The position numbers and the translations under genes are program-made. Shown one piece after another: positions 34,566-43,102 of a stretch of 64,000 nucleotides of DNA (the stretch's first letter is position 1; every line of letters starts with the position of its first letter). The notes beneath the pieces are model-generated. The model was not told the DNA's origin. It made no database searches and saw only the letters and a program-made list of their open reading frames with translations. This stretch comes from Alphaproteobacteria bacterium (lineage in GTDB: Bacteria; Pseudomonadota; Alphaproteobacteria; Caulobacterales; Hyphomonadaceae): NCBI GenBank assembly GCA_018222605.1, contig JAAEZZ010000001.1, forward strand, positions 372,001-436,000. Direction: 5' to 3'.

Positions 34566-37304
34566 TCAGAGACCTTCAAGCCCCTTGCGGGCCGCTTGCA
34601 GTTTTTCCCGCCGCGCCGTCCAGTCACGGACACGCTCGCGGTTCTCTTCGACGATCTCTTCCGGAGCCCGGGAGACGAAATTCTCATTGGAGAGCTTCTT
34701 CTCGGTGGACGTGATGTCCTTGTCGAGCTGGCCGAGCTCCTTGTCGAGGCGCTTGCGGACTTCTTCGACGTCGACAAAGTCAGCAATCGACAGTGCGGAC
34801 ATGGTCTCACCGACGACAACCGAGACCGCGCCTTCCGGAGAGGTTTCCGTCATGGAGATGTCTTCCAGACGCGCCAAGCGCTTCAGGACATCTTCGTGGC
34901 GCATTGCCCGTTGCTCGATCTCGGAGCCTGCATTGACCAGCGTCAAAGGCACGCGGGAACCTGCCGGCACGCCCAGATCATTCCGCAGGGAGCGGATCTC
35001 GGTGATCATGTCAATCACCCAGTCGATCTCGGCCGTTGCGGCTTCATCCGTGAACGGCTCACCGGCCGGCCAGCTCTGGCTCATCAGGAAGCCTTTGCTT
35101 GCGGCGCGGCCCGGAGAGCGACGCTCCCACAGCTCTTCCGTCACAAAGGGCATGAAGGGATGCAACAGCTTCAGCGTCTCATCCAGCACATAACCACAGA
35201 CAGCGCGGGTCTCCTGCTTGTCGGTATCATCCATGCCGGCCAGCAGCGGCTTGATCAGCTCAAGATACCAGTCGCACAGCGTGTTCCAGATGAATTTGTA
35301 GAGCGCGTCGGATGCCTCATTGAAGCGATAGTCTTCCAGGCCGCGCGTCACATCTGCCGCGCATTGGGACAGCTCACTGAGGATCCAGCGGTTGACCGGA
35401 CTCTTCACCGCGCTGCAATCCATCTCGCCCGGCGCGCCGCATTCATTCATCTCGGCAAAGCGGGCCGCGTTCCACAGCTTGGTCGCGAAGTTGCGATAGC
35501 CTTCCACGCGTTGTTTCGACAGGCGAATATTGCGCCCCTGCGCGGCCATCGCCGACATGGTGAAGCGCAGCGCGTCTGCGCCATATTCATCCACCAGCTC
35601 CAGCGGGTCCATGGCATTGCCCTTGGACTTGGACATCTTCTGGCCCTTCTCGTCCAGGACGAGGGCGTGGATGTAGACATCCGGGAACGGAACTTCACCC
35701 ATGAATTCGAGGCCCATCATCATCATCCGGGCAACCCAGAAGAAGATGATGTCGAACGCCGTGATCAATGTTGCCGTCGGATAGAAGGTCTCCAGCTCCG
35801 GCGTCTTGTCCGGCCAGCCCATGGTCGTGAACGGCCACAGCGCGGAAGAGAACCAGGTGTCGAGGACGTCTTCGTCCTGAACCAGTTTCTTGCCCTTGCC
35901 CGCCTCGGCCTCCGCCTCTTTCTCAGAGTACGCAACATAGACATTGCCATCTTCGTCATACCAAGCCGGGATCCGATGCCCCCACCAGAGCTGACGGGAG
36001 ACGCACCAAGGCTGGATGTTGTCCATCCAGTTGTAATAGGTCTTTTCCCAGTTCTCGGGCACGAAACGGGTCTTGCCGGTTTTCACCGCTTCAATGGCAG
36101 GCTGCGCCATCGTCTTGGCGTCAACATACCATTGATCCGTCATCCAGGGCTCAATGACCACGTTGGAGCGATCACCAAAAGGCTGCTCGATCTTCAGGTC
36201 TTCGATGTGCTGAAGCAACTCAGCCGCCTCAAAAGCCTCGACGACTTTCTTGCGCGCCTCGAACCGGTCGAGCCCGCGATAGTCTGCCGGAATGCCCGCT
36301 GCATCAGCCTCACCGCCATCCACAATGGAGGCAACGGAATTCAGAATGTTCAGCGGCGTATGGCCCGCGCGCTTGCCGACTTCAAAGTCGTTGAAGTCGT
36401 GCGCCGGGGTGATTTTCACGGCGCCGGAGCCCTTTTCCGGGTCTGCATAGTCATCGGCAATGATCGGCACGCGGCGGCCAACAATGGGCAGCTCCACGAA
36501 CTTGCCGATCAGGCCGGCATAGCGCGGGTCTTCCGGGTGCACGGCCACGCCGGTATCGCCCAGCATGGTTTCCGGACGGGACGTCGCGACAACGATATAG
36601 TTGCGCGTCTCGGTGCCCGTGACATTGCCCTCTTCATCCTTGACCGGATGCTCATAGGTAACGCCATCGGCCAGCGGATAGCGCAGATGCCAGTAATGGC
36701 CCGGCACTTCGCGCTGGTCGACTTCGAGGTCTGAAATCGCTGTCTGGAAGTGAGGGTCCCAGTTCACGAGGCGCTTGTCGCGGTAGATCAGACCCTTCTT
36801 GTAGAGCTCGACGAACACCTTGGTCACTGCCCGCATCATGTTGTTGTCCGGATCGTTCCGGTCGCCCATCGTGAAAGCTTCGCGCGACCAGTCGCAGGAC
36901 GCACCCAGGCGCTTCAGCTGGCCGACAATCGCGCCGCCGGATTCCTCACGCCACGCCCAGACACGGTCCACAAAGGCGTCGCGGCCCATGGAGCGGCGGT
37001 CCTGATTGCCTTCTTCGGCCAGCTTGCGCTCGACGACCATTTGCGTTGCGATGCCGGCATGGTCCGTTCCAGGCTGCCAGAGCACATTCTTGCCGCGCAT
37101 CCGCTCAAACCGGATCAGCAGATCCTGCAGCGTGTTGTTCAGCGCGTGGCCCATATGCAGCACGCCGGTCACGTTCGGTGGCGGGATGACGATGGAATAG
37201 GCCTGCGCAGAGGTGTCGCCGGATGGCTTGAAGCATCCGGACTCTTCCCAGGCCTTGTACAGGCGCGGTTCGGCTTCGGCGGGATCAAATCTTTGGTCGA
37301 GCAT
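34566..37304 (-). CDS. valS: Valyl-tRNA synthetase
   Basis: A 912-residue class I synthetase that charges tRNA-Val. The HIGH-type motif is PPPNVTGVLHMGHAL near residue 40 and the KMSKS motif is GQKMSKSKGNAMDP near 555. The editing domain lies between them, an anticodon-binding domain follows, and the C-terminal coiled coil (residues about 845-905) is typical of ValRS. Its upstream neighbour on the same strand is popZ, with a strong terminator between them, so valS has its own promoter. Confidence 0.98.
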   Translation of the reverse strand: MLDQRFDPAEAEPRLYKAWEESGCFKPSGDTSAQAYSIVIPPPNVTGVLHMGHALNNTLQDLLIRFERMRGKNVLWQPGTDHAGIATQMVVERKLAEEGNQDRRSMGRDAFVDRVWAWREESGGAIVGQLKRLGASCDWSREAFTMGDRNDPDNNMMRAVTKVFVELYKKGLIYRDKRLVNWDPHFQTAISDLEVDQREVPGHYWHLRYPLADGVTYEHPVKDEEGNVTGTETRNYIVVATSRPETMLGDTGVAVHPEDPRYAGLIGKFVELPIVGRRVPIIADDYADPEKGSGAVKITPAHDFNDFEVGKRAGHTPLNILNSVASIVDGGEADAAGIPADYRGLDRFEARKKVVEAFEAAELLQHIEDLKIEQPFGDRSNVVIEPWMTDQWYVDAKTMAQPAIEAVKTGKTRFVPENWEKTYYNWMDNIQPWCVSRQLWWGHRIPAWYDEDGNVYVAYSEKEAEAEAGKGKKLVQDEDVLDTWFSSALWPFTTMGWPDKTPELETFYPTATLITAFDIIFFWVARMMMMGLEFMGEVPFPDVYIHALVLDEKGQKMSKSKGNAMDPLELVDEYGADALRFTMSAMAAQGRNIRLSKQRVEGYRNFATKLWNAARFAEMNECGAPGEMDCSAVKSPVNRWILSELSQCAADVTRGLEDYRFNEASDALYKFIWNTLCDWYLELIKPLLAGMDDTDKQETRAVCGYVLDETLKLLHPFMPFVTEELWERRSPGRAASKGFLMSQSWPAGEPFTDEAATAEIDWVIDMITEIRSLRNDLGVPAGSRVPLTLVNAGSEIEQRAMRHEDVLKRLARLEDISMTETSPEGAVSVVVGETMSALSIADFVDVEEVRKRLDKELGQLDKDITSTEKKLSNENFVSRAPEEIVEENRERVRDWTARREKLQAARKGLEGL

Positions 37305-37335
37305 CGTTTCAGGCGTATTCCAGTGTAAAAGAAAA

Positions 37336-37357
37336 GGCGCGCCGGTTAAGGCGCGCC
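37336..37357 (-). terminator. Terminator after popZ
   Basis: Two copies of GGCGCGCC pair as a hairpin with a 6-nt loop, followed on the minus strand by TTTTCTTTT. It lies 30 bp past the popZ stop and before valS. Confidence 0.8.
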
Positions 37358-37386
37358 CTTCCCTATAACGTTTTTATCGGGTGAGG

Positions 37387-38127
37387 CTAGCGCGCCATGC
37401 GGGCAATGCGCTGTACTTCTGCTTCTACCTTCTCTTCAACGATGCTCGGCAGGTTGGCATCCAGCCATTCCTTGATCATCGGCTTGAGCAATTCGCGAAC
37501 CAGACCTTCAAGCGTGTTGTCGCTGCCCATGTCCATTTTGGAGATGAGTTTGCCAAGCGCGCCAGCCGCTGCATCAGCGGTTTGGTCATCGGTCAGAACG
37601 GTTTGCTGGTAACGAGCGGTGGCCGCCATGTCTTCCTCCACGGATGCGGGCTCCGGCATCTCGGCCGGGGCAGCGTTTTCAGGTTCAGGTGCAGTTTCTA
37701 TCTCCGGCTCGAAAGCCGACTCTTCCGGAATGTGCGTGACTTCCTTCAGCACGCTCAGCACATCTTCATCAGGCTCGGGCTGTTCAGGCCTGGCTTCAGC
37801 TTTGGCTTCTTCGCTGATGGCCCGGGCCGTTCCGAGCATGTCTTCAAAGCTTGGGGAGGGCTCAGGCGTTTCATCTTCATCGGAGTCAAAGCTGTCAAAG
37901 TCAGCGCCGAAGACCTCCTCTTCCTCGAACATCGTCTCATCAAGCTCCTGATCGGCTTCCACCAGTTCAAGGCTTTCAAAGGCGTCTTCGTCGGAAACGT
38001 CTTCGGCTTGTGCCTGTTCAGCCGGCGCGGCAGCGGGAGACGGCGCGACGTCATCATCAGAAATGATCTTGCGGATCGACGCGAGGATTTCCTCCATCGT
38101 CGGCTCCTTGTGCGCTTCGTTGGCCAT
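37387..38127 (-). CDS. popZ: Polar organising protein PopZ
   Basis: A 246-residue protein with the PopZ/DUF2497 layout. A short N-terminal helix (EPTMEEILASIRKIISDDD), a long acidic Pro/Glu-rich disordered middle (about residues 28-165), and C-terminal helices (LVRELLKPMIKEWLDANLPSIVEEKV) give the known parts for partner binding, spacing and self-assembly. In Caulobacter PopZ makes a polymeric hub at the pole that anchors ParB-parS and client proteins. The order valS, popZ, tolC homologue supports the call. An inverted repeat lies in the upstream region at 38190-38215. Confidence 0.93.
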   Translation of the reverse strand: MANEAHKEPTMEEILASIRKIISDDDVAPSPAAAPAEQAQAEDVSDEDAFESLELVEADQELDETMFEEEEVFGADFDSFDSDEDETPEPSPSFEDMLGTARAISEEAKAEARPEQPEPDEDVLSVLKEVTHIPEESAFEPEIETAPEPENAAPAEMPEPASVEEDMAATARYQQTVLTDDQTADAAAGALGKLISKMDMGSDNTLEGLVRELLKPMIKEWLDANLPSIVEEKVEAEVQRIARMAR

Positions 38128-38189
38128 TCAATACGCCCCTTGATGTTTTCCCGTGCGAATCTTCGTCCCTTAACCGCTAAGGGGATTGT

Positions 38190-38215
38190 GTTAACAACCG
38201 TTTAGCATTGTTAAC
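38190..38215. promoter_or_regulatory. Inverted repeat upstream of popZ
   Basis: GTTAACAA at 38190-38197 and TTGTTAAC at 38208-38215 form 8-bp arms with a 10-bp spacer. The left arm also starts TTAA-N7-TTAG, one base from the CtrA box TTAA-N7-TTAA. It lies about 63-88 bp before the popZ start and could be a regulator site. Confidence 0.4.
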
Positions 38216-38240
38216 CTGAGTCCGGGTCCGCGTCAGTGGG

Positions 38241-39530
38241 TCAGAGCAATTCCGGCGACAATTGCCCCGTTGCCCGCAGCAGGTTGAACGCCGCCACATA
38301 AGCGTCGCGCTCAGCCTCTACCAGTGCGAGGCGAGACTCGAACAATTGCTGTTCCTGATCCAGTACGTCCAGCGTGGTGCGGACACCGACAGCCAGTTCT
38401 TCCTTCGCGCCATCATAGGCAATCTCTGCCGCCTCAACCTGACGACGTGAGGCCTCAATAGAACGCAGGGACGCCTTGTACAGATACCAGGACTGGGCCA
38501 CTTGCGCGCGAATCTGGCGCTGCAGAGTATCGATCTGCTGACGTGCCTGAGAGCGCTGCAGCTTGGCCGACCGCACCTGGCTCTTGATCAGACCGCCGGA
38601 GAGAAGCGGAATTTTGCCCTGCGCAACCGCTGACACAGTCGTATCGCGCTGGGTGATGTCATTATAGGTTTCCTGGACTGAGGCCGTGCCGACAATGCTG
38701 ACCTGCGGCTTGTACTGACCGCGCGCCACCTCAATGGCCTCAGACGCAGCGCGCTCAGAATACCGCGCAGCAATAATATCCGGATTGTTGTCGAGCGCGA
38801 TCTGTACAGCCTGCTCCAGCGTTTCCGGCAGAGGCGGAACCGGCGGCGGCGGAACCAGATCGCCCGGTGCATTGCCCGTCAGGAATTCATAATTCGCGAT
38901 GCTGCCTTCAAGCGCCGCCTGTGCACCGGCAAGAGAAGCCCGTGCACCTTCAAGGCGCGCCTGTGAGAGGGAGACGTCTGTGCGGGTCACAACGCCCACA
39001 TCAAAGCGATCATTGGCGGCGCGAACCTGCTCGCCCGTCACCTCAACATTGTTCTGGCGAATAGCAACGGCTTCGCGGTCGCGGCGGACATCCATATAGG
39101 CAGTGACGACCTGAAGCGTCAGATCCTGCAGCGCTGAATCATATTGCGCCTCCGCAGCGCTGACACCGGCGGTCGCCTGACGAATGCCAGCATTGACGCG
39201 GCCGCCTGTATAGATCGGCTTGGATGCCTGCACCTGCGCATTGGCGATTGTGCGGTCGCCGGTATAGCCTGGGAACGCGGCCAGAGCAGAATTGGTGTCG
39301 ACATATTCATACCCGGCACTGCCGGAGAGATTGACCGATGCATTACCCTGCGCGCGTGCCTGGGCGACGTTTTCCTTGGCAATATCCGTTTCGACGCGCT
39401 GGGCTTCGAGCCCGGGATTGGTCATCCGCGCAGCAGATACAGCGTCAGACAGGGTCTCGGCGTGCGCAGCCAGGGGCCCCGCCATCATCAATGCAAACGT
39501 GGAAACCGTTAGGGAATGGCGGAATTTCAT
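38241..39530 (-). CDS. tolC: TolC-family outer membrane channel protein
   Basis: A 429-residue outer membrane efflux protein. A Sec signal peptide (LTVSTFALMMAGPLAAHA) is followed by two repeats of long helical segments and beta strands as in TolC (repeat starts ETLSDAVSAARMTNP and PLPETLEQAVQIALDNNPDI). The start at 39530 follows AAGGAG. It forms trimers that connect inner membrane pumps or type I secretion machines to the outside. No inner membrane partner is adjacent. The promoter region contains two palindromes (39547-39563 and 39590-39606), suggesting repression. Confidence 0.92.
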   Translation of the reverse strand: MKFRHSLTVSTFALMMAGPLAAHAETLSDAVSAARMTNPGLEAQRVETDIAKENVAQARAQGNASVNLSGSAGYEYVDTNSALAAFPGYTGDRTIANAQVQASKPIYTGGRVNAGIRQATAGVSAAEAQYDSALQDLTLQVVTAYMDVRRDREAVAIRQNNVEVTGEQVRAANDRFDVGVVTRTDVSLSQARLEGARASLAGAQAALEGSIANYEFLTGNAPGDLVPPPPVPPLPETLEQAVQIALDNNPDIIAARYSERAASEAIEVARGQYKPQVSIVGTASVQETYNDITQRDTTVSAVAQGKIPLLSGGLIKSQVRSAKLQRSQARQQIDTLQRQIRAQVAQSWYLYKASLRSIEASRRQVEAAEIAYDGAKEELAVGVRTTLDVLDQEQQLFESRLALVEAERDAYVAAFNLLRATGQLSPELL

Positions 39531-39546
39531 GCGTGACTCCTTAAGA

Positions 39547-39563
39547 GACCAGTCTAACTGGTC
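39547..39563. promoter_or_regulatory. Palindrome at the tolC transcription start region
   Basis: GACCAGTCTAACTGGTC has 7-bp perfect arms with a 3-bp centre, TetR-operator-like. It sits just downstream of the TATATA hexamer of the proposed tolC promoter and upstream of the ribosome site. Confidence 0.5.
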
Positions 39564-39589
39564 CCCTATATAGAGACCCGTTAGCCAAG

Positions 39590-39606
39590 AGTGAACAGTG
39601 TTCACT
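39590..39606. promoter_or_regulatory. Palindrome over the proposed tolC -35 region
   Basis: AGTGAACAGTGTTCACT has 8-bp perfect arms with a single centre base. On the minus strand it contains TTCACT, 17 bp before TATATA, a plausible -35/-10 pair. It would be well placed for a repressor of tolC. Confidence 0.55.
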
Positions 39607-39646
39607 TTTCGGGAGTCTTAATGCCGCATGCTCGCGGCTCAAGAAA

Positions 39647-40300
39647 CTAGAAAACGAAGGCTTTTTTCTTGTCGAACTGGCTGAATTTCGGCGGGAAGGC
39701 ATCAAACCCTTCGCGCGCAGAGACCGTGTCGCCCGCCCGCGTGAACACTTTACCCCGACCAAGGCCTTCACCCTTCATCTCAACCAATGCCAAACGACCA
39801 CCCTCGCCCAGCTGGTTCGTCCAGGCTTCGGGCACGGTCTCGACCATGCCGCAGACATAGATGACATCAAATGGGGCCTGATCCGGCAGGCCTTCGGCCA
39901 GTTTGCCCTCAACAGCAACAGCCTGATCGATCCCGAGGGAAGCGAATCGCTCGGACATGGCATCAACCAGCTCGGCATCCTCTTCCAGCGCGATGACTGT
40001 TTCAGCCAGACGGCTGATCAGGGCGACTTCGTATCCCGCACCCGCACCAATTACGAGCACAATGTCTGTCGGCTTGATCGCGGCCAGCTTGACCAGCTTA
40101 CCCGTATCTCGCGGCGTCCATAGCGCGCGGCCTTCAGATGTCGCGATTTCCAGTTCGGAATACGCCACAGACTTGCGCGAGCTTGGCACGAAGGATTCGC
40201 GCGGCGTTCTCAGGAAAGCGGATACGATTTCCGGGTCCGAAACGTCATTCGGGCGAATCTGGCTGTCGACCATGATTTCGCGGGCAAGCTCGTAATTCAT
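39647..40300 (-). CDS. PCMT-like methyltransferase, divergent
   Basis: A 217-residue protein of the protein-L-isoaspartate O-methyltransferase fold. The N-terminus (REIMVDSQIRPNDVSDPEIVSAFLRTPRESFVP) is family-like and the SAM loop is IGAGAGYEVALISRL. Two canonical features are changed: the usual TISQPYIV segment is replaced by LWTPRDTGKLVKLA, and the glycine loop is more Ala-rich. It may therefore not repair isoaspartate, but be a related methyltransferase. It lies upstream of tolC on the same strand with regulatory palindromes between. Confidence 0.82.
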   Translation of the reverse strand: MNYELAREIMVDSQIRPNDVSDPEIVSAFLRTPRESFVPSSRKSVAYSELEIATSEGRALWTPRDTGKLVKLAAIKPTDIVLVIGAGAGYEVALISRLAETVIALEEDAELVDAMSERFASLGIDQAVAVEGKLAEGLPDQAPFDVIYVCGMVETVPEAWTNQLGEGGRLALVEMKGEGLGRGKVFTRAGDTVSAREGFDAFPPKFSQFDKKKAFVF

Positions 40301-40454
40301 CTCGAATTCCCTTTCGGGCTAGGTCATTAGAGGGTCTTGAGATGCCCTTTATCACGGGTTTCGGGCGGCGCAATGCGTGATAAACGCACGCTGCCTGAAA
40401 AGGACAGATTGCAACGCGTGAAGTTCATTGCTAGTGACGCGCCTTCTGGTTGCT

Positions 40455-40528
40455 GGCTCTGTGGCGGAGTGGTGACGCAGCGGATTGCAAATCCGTGTAC
40501 GCCGGTTCGATTCCGGCCGGAGCCTCCA
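40455..40528 (+). tRNA. tRNA-Cys (anticodon GCA)
   Basis: A 74-nt cloverleaf. It has acceptor GGCTCTG with CGGAGCC, a short D arm, anticodon stem GCGGA/TCCGT enclosing a loop with GCA, T arm GCCGG-TTCGATT-CCGGC, discriminator T and encoded CCA. Confidence 0.97.
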
Positions 40529-40680
40529 GAACCTTTCCGAACATCCCGGAGACGACTCACCACCCACCGCTTTCCAGCGGCGGGGCGTCTCTGCGCGATG
40601 TCATGATTTCCCAATGGTAAATACAGTTTCGGCAATTTTCAGGCCCGCGTTCGCAAACCGTTTACAGCCCGTTAACCAAT

Positions 40681-40768
40681 TTGGGTGATGTTGATCCTGT
40701 CTTCTCTTGGAGACACCCACCATCACCCAACGCCTCGGCGGGAGCTTTAAGTCTCCCGCCTTTTTTTT
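40681..40768 (+). ncRNA. Candidate small RNA with its own intrinsic terminator
   Basis: Between tRNA-Cys and tRNA-Asn lie 325 bases without a gene. Within them TTGGGTGATG (40681-40690) and CATCACCCAA (40721-40730) form a perfect 10-bp stem. An inner TGTCT/AGACA stem and a loop containing CTCTTGG complete the hairpin. Six bases later a strong terminator (40737-40760 plus eight T) follows. The unit is about 90 nt and has no ribosome site or ORF, as expected of a trans-acting sRNA. A transcription start near 40680 is inferred. Confidence 0.5.
40737..40768 (+). terminator. Strong intrinsic terminator of the candidate sRNA
   Basis: GGCGGGAG and CTCCCGCC form an 8-bp stem with an 8-nt loop, followed by eight T residues. 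Confidence 0.9.
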
Positions 40769-40853
40769 GCGAAAACTGCAGGTTTTTGTCAGTCGGAAGC
40801 AGATCGGGGCTTGCACCCAAAATCGGGTCTGCTATTCACCCGTCTCCAGCTGT

Positions 40854-40929
40854 TCCGCGATAGCTCAGTTGGTAGAGCAGGCGACTGTTAATCGCCCGGT
40901 CGTAGGTTCGAGTCCTACTCGCGGAGCCA
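40854..40929 (+). tRNA. tRNA-Asn (anticodon GTT)
   Basis: A 76-nt cloverleaf. It has acceptor TCCGCGA with TCGCGGA, D arm AGCTCAGTTGGTAGAGC, anticodon loop CTGTTAA giving GTT, T arm GTAGG-TTCGAGT-CCTAC, discriminator G and encoded CCA. Confidence 0.98.
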
Positions 40930-41065
40930 CTTTACCCCGTAGCAATCAGACACATTCCAGCATCCATGCACGCCATGGTTCTGGCTGCGCCGTAAGGCCT
41001 GCATTTGATGAACTGCCGAATCGCAATGGCGTGAATCTTGTCGGCCTGCGTCCCTCGCCCGTGCT

Positions 41066-41656
41066 TTAGCCGAACAGCCGCGCCCAGAGGTGAATCATCA
41101 GCCAGAGACTGCCGCAAAGGGCTGCACCGGCCAGCATCAGCACAACCCCATCCCGCGATGTGAGGGCCAGACCAAACAGCAGAACAGTCAGTGACGGCAA
41201 GACCGGGCCAAAGGGAATCAGCCCCAAAGGAAACGTGACCAGCGCCGCGCCGATACAAACCAGCGCCACCAGCTGCACGAAAGGCGGCTCTGTCAGAATC
41301 GCAAAGCGCGGTTTCAGAAACCGGTCGATCTGGCAGACATAGGGGTCAGCGATCTCTATTCCCTGGATCAGGGCTGAGCGGGGAAACTCGAAATTCAGGA
41401 CCCGGGAGGGCAACCATGGATACTTCTTGCCGAACAGGATCTGCCCCGCCATCAGCAGGATGATCAGCGCGACCAGCCAGTTCGCGCCGGGAATGATTGT
41501 CAGCGGGCTGAGCGCAATAAAGCCCAGCAAAAGCAGAATGGGGCCGTAAGATCGCCGCCCGACCGCGTTGAGCATAGCCTCAACACTTACCTTGTCGCCG
41601 GAAGTTCGATCTTCCAGGCTTCTCAGAAGCGTGCCGAGATTATTGACTCGCGCCAT
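41066..41656 (-). CDS. ExoD-like membrane protein
   Basis: A 196-residue protein with about four membrane segments and the conserved start of ExoD-family proteins (LGTLLRSLEDRTSGDKVSVEAMLNAVGRRSYGPILLLLGFI, near residues 6-46). ExoD is linked to exopolysaccharide and alkaline tolerance in rhizobia, but its reaction is not known. ATG at 41656 overlaps the sdaA stop as TGATG, so the two genes are translationally coupled; a GTG two codons earlier is also possible. Confidence 0.85.
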   Translation of the reverse strand: MARVNNLGTLLRSLEDRTSGDKVSVEAMLNAVGRRSYGPILLLLGFIALSPLTIIPGANWLVALIILLMAGQILFGKKYPWLPSRVLNFEFPRSALIQGIEIADPYVCQIDRFLKPRFAILTEPPFVQLVALVCIGAALVTFPLGLIPFGPVLPSLTVLLFGLALTSRDGVVLMLAGAALCGSLWLMIHLWARLFG

Positions 41657-43032
41657 CAGCACTCCACGACGTTAACGGCAAGACCACCCTGACTGGTTTC
41701 CTTGTATTTGGAGGACATGTCGAGCCCCGTCTGCCGCATGGTCTCGATCACCTGATCCAGAGACACGCGCGAATGGCCTGTCGCATGAAGGGACAGCCGC
41801 GCTGCATTAACCGCTTTCACCGCGCCAATCGCATTGCGCTCGATGCAGGGGATCTGCACGAGGCCGCCGACCGGGTCGCAGGTCAGGCCCAGATTGTGCT
41901 CCATGCCGATCTCGGCCGCATTCGTCACTTGCTGAGGGGTCGCGCCCCACACAGCCGCCAGGCCAGCTGCCGCCATGGAACAGGCCACGCCGACCTCTCC
42001 CTGGCAGCCCATCTCTGCACCGGAAATCGACGCGCGCTGCTTGTAGAGAATGCCCACAGCCCCTGCCGTCAGCAGGAAAGTCCGCATACGCTCGGTACGA
42101 TCTTCTGTGTCTGCACAATAATGACGAATGACGGATGGAATAATCCCGGCAGCCCCATTGGTCGGCGCCGTCACCACCTGCCCGCCGGACGCGTTCTCTT
42201 CATTCACCGCCATTGCATAGACGTTCAGCCAGTCGAACAATTGTTCGCGTTCATTGTCCCCGCTGCCGCTGACCAGCTTGGTCCACAGGCCCGGCGCCCT
42301 GCGCTTTACCTTCAGGCCGCCCGGAAGCTCTCCCTCACGGGACAGGCCGCGTTCAATACAGCCCAGCATGACCTCGGCAATCCGGTCCAGCGCGCTCAGC
42401 GTTTCCTCGCGAGGGCGCATTGCGTCTTCATTGGCCAACGTGATCTCCTGAATGCTCATCCCCTCATGAGCACACATCGCCAGCAATTCCGCGGCAGACG
42501 TATAGGCAAACGGCACGCTCGGGCCAGTCGGCACAAGATCGTCCTCCAGCGGACGTTCCAGCTGCTTTTGCGATGCAATGAAGCCGCCGCCCGTGGAGTA
42601 CCAGGTCTCATCGGCCAGCAGATCATGCTCCGCGCCAAAGGCTTTCAGCCGCATGCCATTGGGGTGAAGCGCGGGAATGACGTCATAGGCCATCACAATG
42701 TCACGCTCCGGATCGAAAGCGATGTCATACTCTCCGGCCAATTTGATGCGTTTTGTCTTGCGGATCTCTGCTTCACTGGCTTCCGCCTCATCAGGGTCCA
42801 GTGTCTCGGGCTCAAACCCGGCCAGGCCAAGCAGAACAGCTTTCGGTGTTGCATGCCCTGCCCCGGTCAAGGCCAGTGAGCCCTGCAGCTCGACCTCGAC
42901 CCGCGCGATATCGCCGAGGCCGCCCCGGTCGCGCAAAGCAGAGATAAACCGCCCGGCAATCCGGATCGGACCGACAGTATGAGAACTGGAAGGCCCAATA
43001 CCAACGCGAAAGAGATCAAGTACAGAAAGCAT
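41656..43032 (-). CDS. sdaA: L-serine ammonia-lyase (iron-sulfur type)
   Basis: A 458-residue single-chain enzyme that deaminates L-serine to pyruvate. The N-terminal beta domain begins [20 protein letters not shown]. The C-terminal catalytic domain has the cysteines for a [4Fe-4S] cluster in [10 protein letters not shown] and [18 protein letters not shown]. Length is that of the fused alpha-beta form. It is followed by the ExoD-like gene with overlapping stop and start codons. Confidence 0.97.
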   Translation of the reverse strand: MLSVLDLFRVGIGPSSSHTVGPIRIAGRFISALRDRGGLGDIARVEVELQGSLALTGAGHATPKAVLLGLAGFEPETLDPDEAEASEAEIRKTKRIKLAGEYDIAFDPERDIVMAYDVIPALHPNGMRLKAFGAEHDLLADETWYSTGGGFIASQKQLERPLEDDLVPTGPSVPFAYTSAAELLAMCAHEGMSIQEITLANEDAMRPREETLSALDRIAEVMLGCIERGLSREGELPGGLKVKRRAPGLWTKLVSGSGDNEREQLFDWLNVYAMAVNEENASGGQVVTAPTNGAAGIIPSVIRHYCADTEDRTERMRTFLLTAGAVGILYKQRASISGAEMGCQGEVGVACSMAAAGLAAVWGATPQQVTNAAEIGMEHNLGLTCDPVGGLVQIPCIERNAIGAVKAVNAARLSLHATGHSRVSLDQVIETMRQTGLDMSSKYKETSQGGLAVNVVEC

Positions 43033-43102
43033 GCAAACCCGCTAGACATTTAAATGATGGAATCGAAACAGGAGTGTTTCGTATTAGACAGATAACGATG
43101 TG

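Noticed and set aside
34596-36734. 712-codon open frame on the + strand, antisense to valS
   Set aside because: It lies entirely opposite the unambiguous valS gene, its translation has no recognisable fold, and long antisense frames are expected in GC-rich coding DNA.
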